This document shows, piece after piece, positions 52,243 to 60,687 of a DNA stretch of 64,000 nucleotides. Made by a program: the position numbers and the translations under genes. Below the pieces are notes generated by a model that was not told the origin of the DNA, did no database searches, and was given only the letters and a program-made list of their open reading frames with translations. Source of the stretch: Thiothrix sp. (GTDB taxonomy: Bacteria > Pseudomonadota > Gammaproteobacteria > Thiotrichales > Thiotrichaceae); contig SSFA01000015.1 in assembly GCA_008015155.1 (NCBI GenBank), positions 1 to 64,000 of the forward strand, given 5' to 3'. How positions within the stretch are numbered: position 1 is the first letter of the stretch; each line of letters begins with the position of its first letter.

Positions 52243-52962
52243 ATGCTATCAGGATTAACCCGATCTACTATTCATCAAACCACTTATCTTCAAGCCAAAC
52301 CTTTCCCGCATATAGTGCTAGATAGTTTTATAGAACCAGTCATCGCTAAACATATAGCAGCAGAATTAAGCATTTTGGCTAAGGATAAAACTCAACAGTG
52401 GCGTTTCCCTGAAGCAGATTTACATGCAGATCAGGTTTTGAAAAGAGGGTTATCCGATTTTGATAAAATGACACCACTTTTAAGAATGGCGAGTGATTAT
52501 TTTAATTCAGCTTCCTTCTTAGCCTATTTGCAGGCACTTACTGGGCTACAAGATTTGATTGCCGATCCAGCCTATGTAGGCGGTGGTTATCATCAAACTG
52601 GGGTGAGTGGTAAGTTAGGTATTCATCATGATTTTAATGTCCACCATATTAATGGCAAGCTTGTCTATCGGCGGGTTAATTTACTGGTTTATATGAATCC
52701 AATTTGGCAAAGCGATTGGGGTGGGCAATTAGAATTATGGAATGCTGATCTATCGGCTTGCCAAGTGGTGATTGAACCCTTATTTAATCGTGCAGTGGTC
52801 TTTACCATTGATGATGCACCGCATGGACATCCTAATCCCGTGAATTGTAGCCTTGATGAGTCACGCCGCTCCTTAGCCTATTATTATTATACGGTAGCAG
52901 AGCCTAGTACTGAAAAGCGCTTCCATCGAGCACATTGGAAATATGGGACTGAGCTACTGTAA
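52243..52962 (+). CDS. 2-oxoglutarate-Fe(II) oxygenase (prolyl 4-hydroxylase-like)
   Basis: A 239-residue dioxygenase. The metal triad is visible as H and D in KLGIHHDFNVH and the distal His in DDAPHGHPNPV, and 2OG is anchored by Arg in SRRSLAYYYYT. The N-terminus has FPHIVLDSFIEPVIA. Such enzymes hydroxylate proteins or small molecules, and the substrate is unknown here. It lies between galE and a polysaccharide export gene, so a sugar or cell-surface-linked substrate is possible. Confidence 0.82.
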   Translation: MLSGLTRSTIHQTTYLQAKPFPHIVLDSFIEPVIAKHIAAELSILAKDKTQQWRFPEADLHADQVLKRGLSDFDKMTPLLRMASDYFNSASFLAYLQALTGLQDLIADPAYVGGGYHQTGVSGKLGIHHDFNVHHINGKLVYRRVNLLVYMNPIWQSDWGGQLELWNADLSACQVVIEPLFNRAVVFTIDDAPHGHPNPVNCSLDESRRSLAYYYYTVAEPSTEKRFHRAHWKYGTELL

Positions 52963-53094
52963 TCAGTTACAGAGTAGTTTATTTATAAAATCCTTTTATC
53001 GGTCAAACAATTCCATTACCCCAGACGGTAGTCGCTTTAACAACAACAGCTCTTTAGTCTGCAAAGCATAACAAAATCCTTAATGGAGTTAAGT

Positions 53095-54102
53095 ATGCAT
53101 TGCCCCACCCAGAGTCTAGTCTTACTTGGGATTTGTCTTGGCTTAAGTGCTTGTGCGGCTAAAACCCCTAACTATCCAGCGCCGCCTTTATTCGCGTCTA
53201 CGGTCACTGCTTATAATCCTAGTGTAGTGCCCTTAGCGCCAAGTGCGCGACCTGTGCCTGTTGCACCGATGGTAATACCTCAAGGCGTACAAGAGGTGGG
53301 TAGTGATTTAATTGGTGAACAAGATTTATTAGATATTGCCGTTTTTAAAGTGCCTGATCTTACTCGCAGCGTACGTGTCGATGCACAAGGCTATATTACT
53401 TATCCTTTAGTGGGGAAATTGCGTGCTAAAGGCTTACGGCCTGCGCAATTAGAAGCGCAATTAGCCAAGCTGCTCGAACAGTCCTATATGCATAATCCAC
53501 AGGTGACTGTGCTGGTTAGGGAGTCTACTCAGAATCGTATTACTGTTGAAGGTGCGGTACGTTTACCAGGTGTTTTTCCAGTGGTTGGTAGTATGACTGT
53601 CTTACAAGCCTTAGCAAAAGCAGGTGGTTTGACTGAACAAGCAGATAACCGCCGCGCTGTCTTGTTACGTAAAGGGCCCAATGGTCAAGTCAGTCAGCAA
53701 CCGATAGATATTGCTGCAATCCGGCAGGGTCGGTTGCAAGATTTTACTTTGTTACAGGATGACCGCATTGTAGTGCAAGATGCGATTTATAACCGCTTTA
53801 CGGTCAGTGGTGCAGTGGGACAGCCTGGTGTTTATCCTCTTAAAGAAGGCATGACGATCATGCAAGCAGTCGCTACAGCTGGTGGTATGACTCGCTTAGC
53901 AAATAAATATAAGGCAATGATTTTCCGGCGTGGTTTAGATGGACGTGAGCAACGTTATGCGGTCAATTTAGATGCCATCTATCGTGGCACTAGTTTAGAT
54001 CCGATGATCCAACAAGATGATCGTATTGTGATTTTAGAAGCACGTGAAAAAGTGATTTATGATGAAGCGCTTCGGTTTGTCGGGCCTGTCACTTTGTTCT
54101 AA
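53095..54102 (+). CDS. Wza-like polysaccharide export lipoprotein with SLBB domains
   Basis: A 335-residue outer-membrane lipoprotein (lipobox LSAC) of the polysaccharide biosynthesis/export family. The Poly_export domain is at about 65-150 (LIGEQDLLDIAVFKVPDLTR, GYITYPLVGKLRAKGLRP). Two SLBB domains follow (ITVEGAVRLPGVFPVVG, FTVSGAVGQPGVYPLKEGMT). It forms the export channel for capsule or exopolysaccharide. No Wzc or Wzx/Wzy genes are within the window. ATG 53095, with GGAG seven bases upstream, is better than ATG 53083. Confidence 0.9.
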   Translation: MHCPTQSLVLLGICLGLSACAAKTPNYPAPPLFASTVTAYNPSVVPLAPSARPVPVAPMVIPQGVQEVGSDLIGEQDLLDIAVFKVPDLTRSVRVDAQGYITYPLVGKLRAKGLRPAQLEAQLAKLLEQSYMHNPQVTVLVRESTQNRITVEGAVRLPGVFPVVGSMTVLQALAKAGGLTEQADNRRAVLLRKGPNGQVSQQPIDIAAIRQGRLQDFTLLQDDRIVVQDAIYNRFTVSGAVGQPGVYPLKEGMTIMQAVATAGGMTRLANKYKAMIFRRGLDGREQRYAVNLDAIYRGTSLDPMIQQDDRIVILEAREKVIYDEALRFVGPVTLF

Positions 54103-54127
54103 CGAGTTTTTCTGGGAAGCTGGTATT

Positions 54128-54162
54128 GGGAGCGGGTTTAAGAACACTCGCTCCCGTTTTTT
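54128..54162 (+). terminator. Intrinsic terminator after the Wza-like gene
   Basis: GGGAGCG (54128-54134) and CGCTCCC (54149-54155) followed by GTTTTTT, 26 bases after the stop codon. Confidence 0.85.
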
Positions 54163-54215
54163 AGCTCAAGTCCTGCTATAATGGCGCTTTCGGATTGAGT
54201 GTCTTAAATCTTAGC

Positions 54216-54824
54216 ATGCAAACAAGCGTACCTTTTTTCATTGGAATTTGTGGGGGCAGTGGTAGCGGTAAAAGTGAGTTAGCCCGCGCCTTGGTAGCCG
54301 CTTTACCTGAGGATCAATCAGTGCTGGTTGAACTCGATTCATACTATCATGCAGCCATTAACTTTCCTGCAAAAATCAAAGGCAACTATGATCACCCTCT
54401 TTCTTTGGATGAAACTCGCTTAGTCGAAGATTTACTCAAGCTGAAAGCGGGGGAGATGATTCACAGGCCTTGTTATGATTTCACCATCCATAATCGTGCG
54501 CGTTTTTCTGAACGAGTGACACCCAAGCCCTTTATTATTATCGATGGCATTTTATTATTCGCCCTACAACATGTTGCTCAACTCGTAGATTTATCGGTGT
54601 TTGTAGATACCCCTGCTGATATACGTTTGGCTCGCCGCTTATTACGCGATGTGCGCGAGCGTGGCCGTACTTTAGATGATGTTTTGGCTCAATATCTAAA
54701 TACGGTGCGCCCTATGCATGAGCAATATGTGGAAATCTATAAATCAAAAACTGATATTTTAGTCTCAGGTACCGACAGTATTCAGGCAGAAGTAGCTGCT
54801 GTGTTAGCCGCTCTTCCTAAATAA
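54216..54824 (+). CDS. udk: Uridine kinase
   Basis: A 202-residue P-loop kinase of the pyrimidine salvage pathway phosphorylating uridine and cytidine. Walker A is GICGGSGSGKSELARAL, with the conserved DSYYH and NYDHPLSLDE, PCYDFTIHNR, IDGILLFA and RDVRERGRTLDDVLAQY lid. The frame opens at a TTG (54195), but ATG 54216 sits at the usual family N-terminus. There is no strong ribosome site for either. It follows the terminator of the export gene, so it likely has its own promoter. Confidence 0.86.
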   Translation: MQTSVPFFIGICGGSGSGKSELARALVAALPEDQSVLVELDSYYHAAINFPAKIKGNYDHPLSLDETRLVEDLLKLKAGEMIHRPCYDFTIHNRARFSERVTPKPFIIIDGILLFALQHVAQLVDLSVFVDTPADIRLARRLLRDVRERGRTLDDVLAQYLNTVRPMHEQYVEIYKSKTDILVSGTDSIQAEVAAVLAALPK

Positions 54825-54844
54825 TAGGCGTGGTGAAGGCTAGG

Positions 54845-55279
54845 TTAAGCCTTGGGCTTAGGGGGTGGTGCGCCTTCTTCAAATGTAGGGACGCTTGGAT
54901 CCATAAAGTCCCACACTGGTTTATTTCGGTTGTAGACAATACGGTCGGGTTTATACCAGTCGTGCTGCTCAAAAGCACCAACAGCTATCCCTAAGACGCC
55001 CGGGCGCATGGTCGTTTTACCAAATAAACGACTTCCACAGGTTGGGCAGAAATAGCGGGTATTCGTGCTGCCCGTGTCGGTTAAGGAAGCATAACTTTGA
55101 GGAGTTCCTGTGATTTGCACGTCAGCTTCTGGAAAAAAGGCTAAAGACATATGTCCTGTTCCAGAAGCACGTTGACAATGATCACAATGGCATTGGCCAG
55201 TTAAAATGGGTGCACTTGTCACCGTGAATTGCACCGCCCCACACAAGCAATGTCCTTGGGCGAAAATAGAGTCTGACAT
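54845..55279 (-). CDS. GFA-family (glutathione-dependent formaldehyde-activating-like) zinc protein
   Basis: A 144-residue zinc-binding protein with three Cys clusters: GHCLCGAVQF, CHCDHCQRASG and FCPTCGSRLFG. These form the Gfa fold with two zinc sites. The family includes glutathione-dependent formaldehyde-activating enzyme, but most members are of unknown activity. The N-terminus MSDSIFAQGHCLCGAVQ starts near the first zinc site. It lies 10 bases downstream of the transporter gene on the same strand, so the two are likely cotranscribed. Confidence 0.85.
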   Translation of the reverse strand: MSDSIFAQGHCLCGAVQFTVTSAPILTGQCHCDHCQRASGTGHMSLAFFPEADVQITGTPQSYASLTDTGSTNTRYFCPTCGSRLFGKTTMRPGVLGIAVGAFEQHDWYKPDRIVYNRNKPVWDFMDPSVPTFEEGAPPPKPKA

Positions 55280-55289
55280 GAACGGCTCC

Positions 55290-56183
55290 TTAGTTGCTAA
55301 GTGCAGTTAACTTACGCTCTGGCCATTGACTGATCAAGATGCCTGCAAGCATTAAGCTACAACCGAACAGTTGTTTGGCATTGACAGTTTCCTCTAAAAA
55401 CAACCATCCTACCAATAAAGCAAACACTGACTCAGCAGACAGTATTAACGCGGCCACACTTGCATCCACGGTCCGTTGAGCAATGATTTGGAGGGTAAAG
55501 CCTAAACTGCTGGCGATGAGTCCTGAATAAACTAAAGGCCATATTGCCATTTGAAAGTTAGCCCAAGTCGGTTGCTCCACGGCTACAGCTACAAGGCTAG
55601 ACCAGATTGCAGCTACCGCAAATTGCACCACAGATACACCGACTAAATCACTGACTCGGCGTGAGATCCAGCCTAAAGTAATCACATGCCCCGCCCAAAA
55701 GAAAGCACCAATAAATTCTAACCAATCGCCACGGTTAATATGAAAATTAGGCCCTACAGATAAGGCATATAGACCGACTACCGCTAAAATAATGCCTACC
55801 CAAGTGACTAGACGAGTGGCTTGCCCAAACAATAAGCCCAACAAAGGTACAATCACGATATACATACTGGTAATAAAGCCAGCATTGCCCGCCGTGGTAT
55901 AAAGTAAGCCAGTTTGCTGAAAAGCAAAACCGATAGACAGAACAGTTCCAGCTAAAAAACTACCGAGCCAAAATAATTTAGTTTCATTAGCAGGTGGCTT
56001 AGCTTGACGTTGACGCATAAACCACCAAACTGGCAACAAAGACAGTGCTGCTAAGACAAAACGGCCAGCATTAAAACTGAAAGGCTCTAAACTTGCTAGA
56101 CCTAAGCGCTGTGCTACAAATCCGCTACCCCAAATAGCCGAAATTAGGATTAGAATAAAATGAGCGGATGTGAATTGAGCCAT
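55290..56183 (-). CDS. DMT-superfamily (EamA) transporter
   Basis: A 297-residue inner-membrane protein with about ten hydrophobic segments in two EamA repeats, e.g. LILISAIWGSGFVAQRLGLA at the N-terminus and ALILSAESVFALLVGWLFLE in repeat two. It exports unspecified small metabolites. It occupies the place where E. coli has ygfA (5-formyl-THF cyclo-ligase) downstream of 6S RNA, on the same strand. Confidence 0.86.
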   Translation of the reverse strand: MAQFTSAHFILILISAIWGSGFVAQRLGLASLEPFSFNAGRFVLAALSLLPVWWFMRQRQAKPPANETKLFWLGSFLAGTVLSIGFAFQQTGLLYTTAGNAGFITSMYIVIVPLLGLLFGQATRLVTWVGIILAVVGLYALSVGPNFHINRGDWLEFIGAFFWAGHVITLGWISRRVSDLVGVSVVQFAVAAIWSSLVAVAVEQPTWANFQMAIWPLVYSGLIASSLGFTLQIIAQRTVDASVAALILSAESVFALLVGWLFLEETVNAKQLFGCSLMLAGILISQWPERKLTALSN

Positions 56184-56283
56184 GAATAAATAACCTATAC
56201 TTGCTCAAAAACTTTGAGCAAAAGGCTCGATTATTCAGGAATTGCTAAACTTGGCAAGGAAAATATAGAAAAAGTTTGAAAAG

Positions 56284-56472
56284 TGGGACGGCTCCAAGAA
56301 GTCGTGTGAAACTTCAGCCTTGAACCAAAGGTTCAAGTGGGTGCTTGTTATGGTCTATAAGGCTTACCGCCGAAGCAGTCATGCACACAAAACCAAAAGG
56401 TCGCTCCCGGGATAAAGAAATAGGCTCAAGGATTTATCCACTTCATCACGAGTATCCCAGATGACCGTCCTT
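56284..56472 (-). ncRNA. ssrS: 6S RNA
   Basis: The minus strand of this gene-free stretch carries the 6S landmarks in order: TTGAGCCTATTTC, CCGGGAGCG, TGTGTGCATG, GGTAAGCCTTA, and the late hairpin CTTGAACCTTTGGTTCAAGG, then closing-stem partners. The terminal stem can pair GGACGG (56465-56470 on the plus strand as CCGTCC) with CCGTCC (plus GGACGG, 56286-56291). The length is about 187 bases, close to the E. coli 184. It is downstream of zapA on the same strand, as in other gammaproteobacteria. 6S RNA binds sigma70 RNA polymerase in stationary phase. The ends are approximate. Confidence 0.85.
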
Positions 56473-56534
56473 GAGTACATACTATTACAATTATTCAGCG
56501 CTGGGAAGTCCTAGCAAGCTTAACTAATTGAGGA

Positions 56535-56861
56535 TTAGCCAGATGCATACTTCTGGTATTGTTCTAAAGCTGCAGTAACTTGAGTTTGAATCTGCTCAAC
56601 CTTAGCCATTGTCTCTGCATATAAGGCTTGATTATGTCCTATACCTTGCTGATTGAGCAGTTCATGCGCTAAGTTCAATGCAACCATCACTGCAATACGA
56701 TCAGTGCCTAAAACCTTACCTGACTCCCGTACCTGACGCATTTCTTGATCAACACGTTTAGCGGATAGGATTAAAGCTTGCTCTTGACCTTCTGGACAAG
56801 CCACTGTGTATTCTTTATCGAATATTTTAACGACTACCGGGACAATTGGAGATTCTTCCAT
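56535..56861 (-). CDS. zapA: Cell division protein ZapA
   Basis: A 108-residue protein that stabilises FtsZ filaments. The family layout is visible: VVVKIFDKEYTVACPEGQEQ, LILSAKRVDQEMRQVRESG, and the coiled-coil with DRIAVMVALNLAHELLNQ. It lies upstream of 6S RNA on the same strand and 4 bases after the zapB-like gene, the typical gammaproteobacterial arrangement. Confidence 0.92.
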   Translation of the reverse strand: MEESPIVPVVVKIFDKEYTVACPEGQEQALILSAKRVDQEMRQVRESGKVLGTDRIAVMVALNLAHELLNQQGIGHNQALYAETMAKVEQIQTQVTAALEQYQKYASG

Positions 56862-56865
56862 GGCA

Positions 56866-57090
56866 TTAGTCCTCGATGGATTTAGCAGGAGCGGGACGTT
56901 TGAGGGCAGCTAGAATTTCTTCAACTTGCTGACTAGCAAGCCGATTTTTATGTTGTAGGCGCTCGCAATCCGCCATGAGGATTAGCTCACGTTCTTCTAA
57001 ACGCTGTTTATCAGCAGCTAATTGTGCGACCACTACTAACAATTGTTGTAAGTCTTGTTCTAAGGTTTTAAGTTGATTTTGCAAAGCCAT
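56866..57090 (-). CDS. Short coiled-coil protein, TIGR02449/ZapB-like
   Basis: A 74-residue, almost entirely coiled-coil protein (NQLKTLEQDLQQLLVVVAQL, LQHKNRLASQQVEEILAALK). It is the conserved gene upstream of zapA in gammaproteobacteria, annotated TIGR02449 and thought to act in cell division. The ATG sits at the beginning of the coil. Its end lies 4 bases from zapA, so the two are cotranscribed. Confidence 0.82.
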   Translation of the reverse strand: MALQNQLKTLEQDLQQLLVVVAQLAADKQRLEERELILMADCERLQHKNRLASQQVEEILAALKRPAPAKSIED

Positions 57091-57184
57091 AAGGGATCAT
57101 GCATGCTCGTTGTTTTCGGGGCGATGGATGCGAAATGCTCCTCTTCGGCTCATAATACACGCATAAGTATAGGAGACGCATGTA

Positions 57185-57766
57185 TTGGATACACAGTTGC
57201 CTGAATTTTATACATTAGAAGATAGTTTATTGCGGGTGGAAGCTGATTTTACTGCTTCAGAAGTGCATGGTATCGCTTGCGCAGTATTAGCCTTTAATAA
57301 TCAATATACTGAAAAAGCTTGGCAGGCTCAGGTTTTAAAAGGCGACCCGCAAGATTTTTATATTCAAGAAGCACGCAAATTATTGCAGCAATTGTTTAAT
57401 ACGACACTCACGCAATTAAACTCAGGTGAGTTGGATTTTGAATTAGTGTTAGCGCCTGAACAAGATAGCTTAGAGGCACAAGTTACTTCCTTACAAAAGT
57501 GGTGCCAAGGCTTTGCTTTTGGTTTGGCTTTATCGGGTTTAAAGACGATGCAAGATTTACCCGAAGACACCCGCGACTGGGTACAAGATGTTGTCAAAAT
57601 TGGTGCTGCTGGCGAAATGGATTTGCAGGATGAGGACGAATCCGAAACAGCATTTATCGAGCTAGCTGAGTTTGTGCGGGTTGGCGTGTTACTGATGAAC
57701 GAAGAATTACAACCTATACGCGGTCGGCCCCAATTAACTGAAACCTCACAGGAGCTTATAGAATAA
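57185..57766 (+). CDS. ygfB: UPF0149 family protein YgfB
   Basis: A 193-residue acidic helical protein of unknown biochemical function in the ygfB-pepP-ubiH cluster. Typical segments: ALAFNNQYTEKAWQAQ-like AVLAFNNQYT, EVTSLQKWCQGFAFGLALSG and ESETAFIELAEFVRVGVLLM. The start is a TTG nine bases after AGGAG. The nearby ATG at 57180 is out of frame. It ends one base into pepP (TAATG), so the two are translationally coupled. Confidence 0.87.
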   Translation: MDTQLPEFYTLEDSLLRVEADFTASEVHGIACAVLAFNNQYTEKAWQAQVLKGDPQDFYIQEARKLLQQLFNTTLTQLNSGELDFELVLAPEQDSLEAQVTSLQKWCQGFAFGLALSGLKTMQDLPEDTRDWVQDVVKIGAAGEMDLQDEDESETAFIELAEFVRVGVLLMNEELQPIRGRPQLTETSQELIE

Positions 57767-59121
57767 TGAAAACTGCCCCTAGCATATCGGCACATGAATT
57801 CGCTGAGCGTCGCCAACGCTTATTAAGCGCTTTGGGTGACAAGGCGATTGCAATTATCCATTCTTCCCATGTAGTGATTCGTAACCGGGATGCGGATTTT
57901 CCCTTTCGCCAAGATAGTTCTTTTTTATATTTGACGGGCTTTAATGAGCCCAATGCGGTAGCTGTGTTTATTCCAGGCCGAGCTGAGGGTGAATATGTTT
58001 TATTCTGCCAAGCTAAAGACCCCACGATGGAGCGTTGGACAGGCAAGCGTGCTGGAGTAGAAGGCGCAGTCAAAGACTATGGCGCTGATCAAGCCTTCAC
58101 GATCGAAGAGCTAGATAAACAAATGGTCAAGCTTTTAGCCGGGCGTAGCGAAGTGCACTATCGTATCGGGTTTGAAACGGAGTTTGATCTAAAGGTTTTA
58201 AGCTGGCTGAATACATTACGCCGCCAAGTCCGTAATGGAGTAGCCGCGCCGCATACCTTTAAGGTATTGGATAACTTAGTCGATGAAATGCGTTTATTCA
58301 AATCAGCGGCTGAAGTGGAAATGATGCGTTATTCAGCACAAACTGCGGCACGAGCACATACTAAAGCCATGCAAATTTGTCGTCCGGGCTTATCTGAATT
58401 TGAAGTGCAGTCTGAGATTGAGCGCGAGTTTCGTAAAGATGGCATGGAGCCTTCCTATACTTCGATTGTGGGTGGCGGTGAAAATGCTTGTATTTTGCAC
58501 TATGTCGAGAATCGCTCAGTGCTGAATTCAGGTGATTTATTGCTGATTGATGCAGGTAGTGAACATCAGGGCTATGCCAGCGATATTACCCGTAGTTTTC
58601 CAGTCAATGGCCGTTTCAGCTTGGAACAGGCTCAACTGTATCAAGTCGTGTTAGATGCACAAAAAGCAGCGATTGCAGCGGTTAAACCGGGAAATAATTG
58701 GGATGCTCCGCATCAAGCCGCGGTAAGAAGTTTAACTCAAGGCTTGGTGGCTTTAGGTTTACTACAAGGTGAAGTCGAAGATTTGATTAAAGACCCACCT
58801 AAACCGGAAGAGGGTGGTGTACCGCAAGAAGCGCCTTATCGGCAGTTTTATATGCATAAGACTGGACATTGGCTGGGCTTAGATGTGCATGATGTGGGTG
58901 ATTATAAGCTCAATGGCGAATGGCGTACGCTAGAGCCTGGGATGGTATTGACCGTAGAGCCAGGCTTATATATGTCACCTGCAGAGAATCTTGATCCGAA
59001 GTGGTGGAATATTGGCATTCGCATTGAGGATGATGTCTTGGTGACTGTGGATGGCTGTGAAGTACTAACCGCTGGGGTCGTGAAAGAAATAGCGGATATC
59101 GAAGCCTTGATGGCGCAGTAA
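57766..59121 (+). CDS. pepP: Xaa-Pro aminopeptidase PepP
   Basis: A 451-residue dinuclear metalloaminopeptidase of the pita-bread fold that removes N-terminal residues before proline. Metal ligands are visible: Asp in LLIDAGSEHQGYASDITRSF, His in FYMHKTGHWLGLDVHDVGD, and Glu in VLTVEPGLYM and GIRIEDDVLVT. The N-terminal creatinase domain opens with FAERRQRLLSAL. It overlaps ygfB by a TAATG junction and lies 25 bases before ubiH. Confidence 0.94.
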   Translation: MKTAPSISAHEFAERRQRLLSALGDKAIAIIHSSHVVIRNRDADFPFRQDSSFLYLTGFNEPNAVAVFIPGRAEGEYVLFCQAKDPTMERWTGKRAGVEGAVKDYGADQAFTIEELDKQMVKLLAGRSEVHYRIGFETEFDLKVLSWLNTLRRQVRNGVAAPHTFKVLDNLVDEMRLFKSAAEVEMMRYSAQTAARAHTKAMQICRPGLSEFEVQSEIEREFRKDGMEPSYTSIVGGGENACILHYVENRSVLNSGDLLLIDAGSEHQGYASDITRSFPVNGRFSLEQAQLYQVVLDAQKAAIAAVKPGNNWDAPHQAAVRSLTQGLVALGLLQGEVEDLIKDPPKPEEGGVPQEAPYRQFYMHKTGHWLGLDVHDVGDYKLNGEWRTLEPGMVLTVEPGLYMSPAENLDPKWWNIGIRIEDDVLVTVDGCEVLTAGVVKEIADIEALMAQ

Positions 59122-59146
59122 CTTGAAAGAGTAGTTGGATCGAATT

Positions 59147-60361
59147 ATGTGGGATGTCGTAATTGTTGGTGGCGGTATGGTAGGTGCAAGCTTAGCGCTG
59201 GCACTTCAGCCTTTACAGTTAAAAGTGGCTTTGATTGAAGCAGTTGCTTTTGGTAGTCGCTCACAGCCCGCTTACGATGATCGTTCGGTTGCCTTGTCTT
59301 ATGGCTCTAGCCTGATTTATCAAGGGATGGGTATTTGGCAGCAGTTAAAAACACAAGTTGCTCCGATTAAACAGATTCATGTCTCTGATCGTGGCTATTT
59401 TGGTGCGACTCGAATTAAGGCTGAGCAAGAGTCTGTGCCTGCTCTAGGGTATGTCGTTGAAAATCGCGTTTTGGGGCAGGTCTTTTTTGATGCCTTAGCA
59501 GTGGGTCAGCTAGAGATTATCAGTCCAGCGACGGTTTATGAGCTGGAACAAAAGCCTGATTATGTGGAAGTTAAGATTGAGCGGCAGGGTTTAGTCGATA
59601 GTTTGCAGTCGAAATTACTGGTGATCGCTGATGGGGCTAAATCCCCCTTGCGTGAGCAATTGGGTATAGAGGTTAAAGAGCGCGATTATCAACAAACCGC
59701 CATTATTGCTAATGTCAGCACTGATCAGCCGGTACAAGGTATAGCATATGAGCGTTTTACCAGTTCAGGGCCTTTAGCTCTATTACCTCTGACTCAAGAG
59801 CGTTATTCACTGGTTTGGACACATAAAACCACTGAGGTGGAGGCGAGCTTAAATTTAAGCGAGACTGAGTTTCTACAAAAATTGCAGCAAACTTTTGGCT
59901 ACCGACAAGGCCGCTTCATAAAAATAGGGAAACGCTCCAGTTATCCTTTAAGTTTGGTAAAAGCGGCAGCTGAGGTACAAGGGCGTGCTGTCTTGATTGG
60001 CAATGCTTCACATACTTTACATCCAGTGGCAGGGCAAGGTTTGAATCTTGCCTTGCGCGATGTAGCGGCTTTAAGTGATCTATTAGCCATGCAAGCGCAA
60101 CAGCACAGTGATTGCGGAGCAGCAGAGGTCTTGGCGGTGTACCAAGCAGCACGCCAAGCCGATTATAGGCGTGTAATTGCCTATACTGACTCTTTAGTGC
60201 GTTTATTTTCTACGGACTCTACACTTTTAGGCCATGCACGGGCGGGCGGTTTATTAGCTGTGGATCGCATTGCACCCTTGCGTAAGCTCCTCACGCAGCA
60301 GAGTATGGGGCTCGGCTTGCGCCAAGCACGTCTAGCGCGTGGCTTAGCCTTAAGGTCTTAA
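59147..60361 (+). CDS. ubiH: Flavin-dependent ubiquinone hydroxylase UbiH
   Basis: A 404-residue FAD-dependent monooxygenase of ubiquinone biosynthesis. The FAD dinucleotide motif is DVVIVGGGMVGASLALAL, the DG motif is LLVIADGAKSPLREQLG, and the GD/HP motif is VLIGNASHTLHPVAGQGLNLA. UbiH hydroxylates the ring (2-octaprenyl-6-methoxyphenol step), with UbiF and UbiI as related possibilities, and its position after pepP supports UbiH. ATG 59147 is preferred to TTG 59135. Confidence 0.88.
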   Translation: MWDVVIVGGGMVGASLALALQPLQLKVALIEAVAFGSRSQPAYDDRSVALSYGSSLIYQGMGIWQQLKTQVAPIKQIHVSDRGYFGATRIKAEQESVPALGYVVENRVLGQVFFDALAVGQLEIISPATVYELEQKPDYVEVKIERQGLVDSLQSKLLVIADGAKSPLREQLGIEVKERDYQQTAIIANVSTDQPVQGIAYERFTSSGPLALLPLTQERYSLVWTHKTTEVEASLNLSETEFLQKLQQTFGYRQGRFIKIGKRSSYPLSLVKAAAEVQGRAVLIGNASHTLHPVAGQGLNLALRDVAALSDLLAMQAQQHSDCGAAEVLAVYQAARQADYRRVIAYTDSLVRLFSTDSTLLGHARAGGLLAVDRIAPLRKLLTQQSMGLGLRQARLARGLALRS

Positions 60362-60687
60362 GCGAGCAAGAATTTACTCGCAAAAAATACCAAAACTCCT
60401 ACCGCTATCGTCAACAGCGGCTTTTTCAAACTAACACCGATGATAAAAGCCGCTAAGCCGCCTAAAAGCCAAGGGTTCTGCCAACTTAGCTCTAAATGTT
60501 TATTGGGCATTAGAATCATCGGCATAATAATGGCGGTTAAAACAGCCACGGGCACATAGGCTAAAGCTTCTTCAAGCCAGACAGGAAGCTGCATGCGATG
60601 AGCACGCGCATATAAAATAAAGCGAATGCCAAAAGTGACTACAAACATCCCGAGAATAGTTAGAATAAGGCTTAAGGTATCAGGCAT
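60358..60687 (-). CDS. azlD: AzlD-domain branched-chain amino-acid exporter subunit
   Basis: A 109-residue membrane protein with about four helices (LSLILTILGMFVVTFGIRFI, LGGLAAFIIGVSLKKPLLTI). It is the small partner of AzlC, and together they export branched-chain amino acids or their analogues. It overlaps the azlC stop and has its ATG (60687) eight bases after AAGG. It is convergent with ubiH, whose last bases it overlaps. Confidence 0.85.
   Translation of the reverse strand: MPDTLSLILTILGMFVVTFGIRFILYARAHRMQLPVWLEEALAYVPVAVLTAIIMPMILMPNKHLELSWQNPWLLGGLAAFIIGVSLKKPLLTIAVGVLVFFASKFLLA

Noticed and set aside
56284..56472. 6S RNA on the plus strand
   Set aside because: The symmetrical CTTGAACC..GGTTCAAG hairpin looks similar on both strands, but the other landmarks (TTGAGCCTATTTC, AAGCCTTA order) only fit the minus strand, which is also the strand of zapA.
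57364..58073. Minus-strand frames opposite ygfB and pepP
   Set aside because: Shadows of two well-conserved genes; Cys/Ser-rich, as expected for antisense translation.
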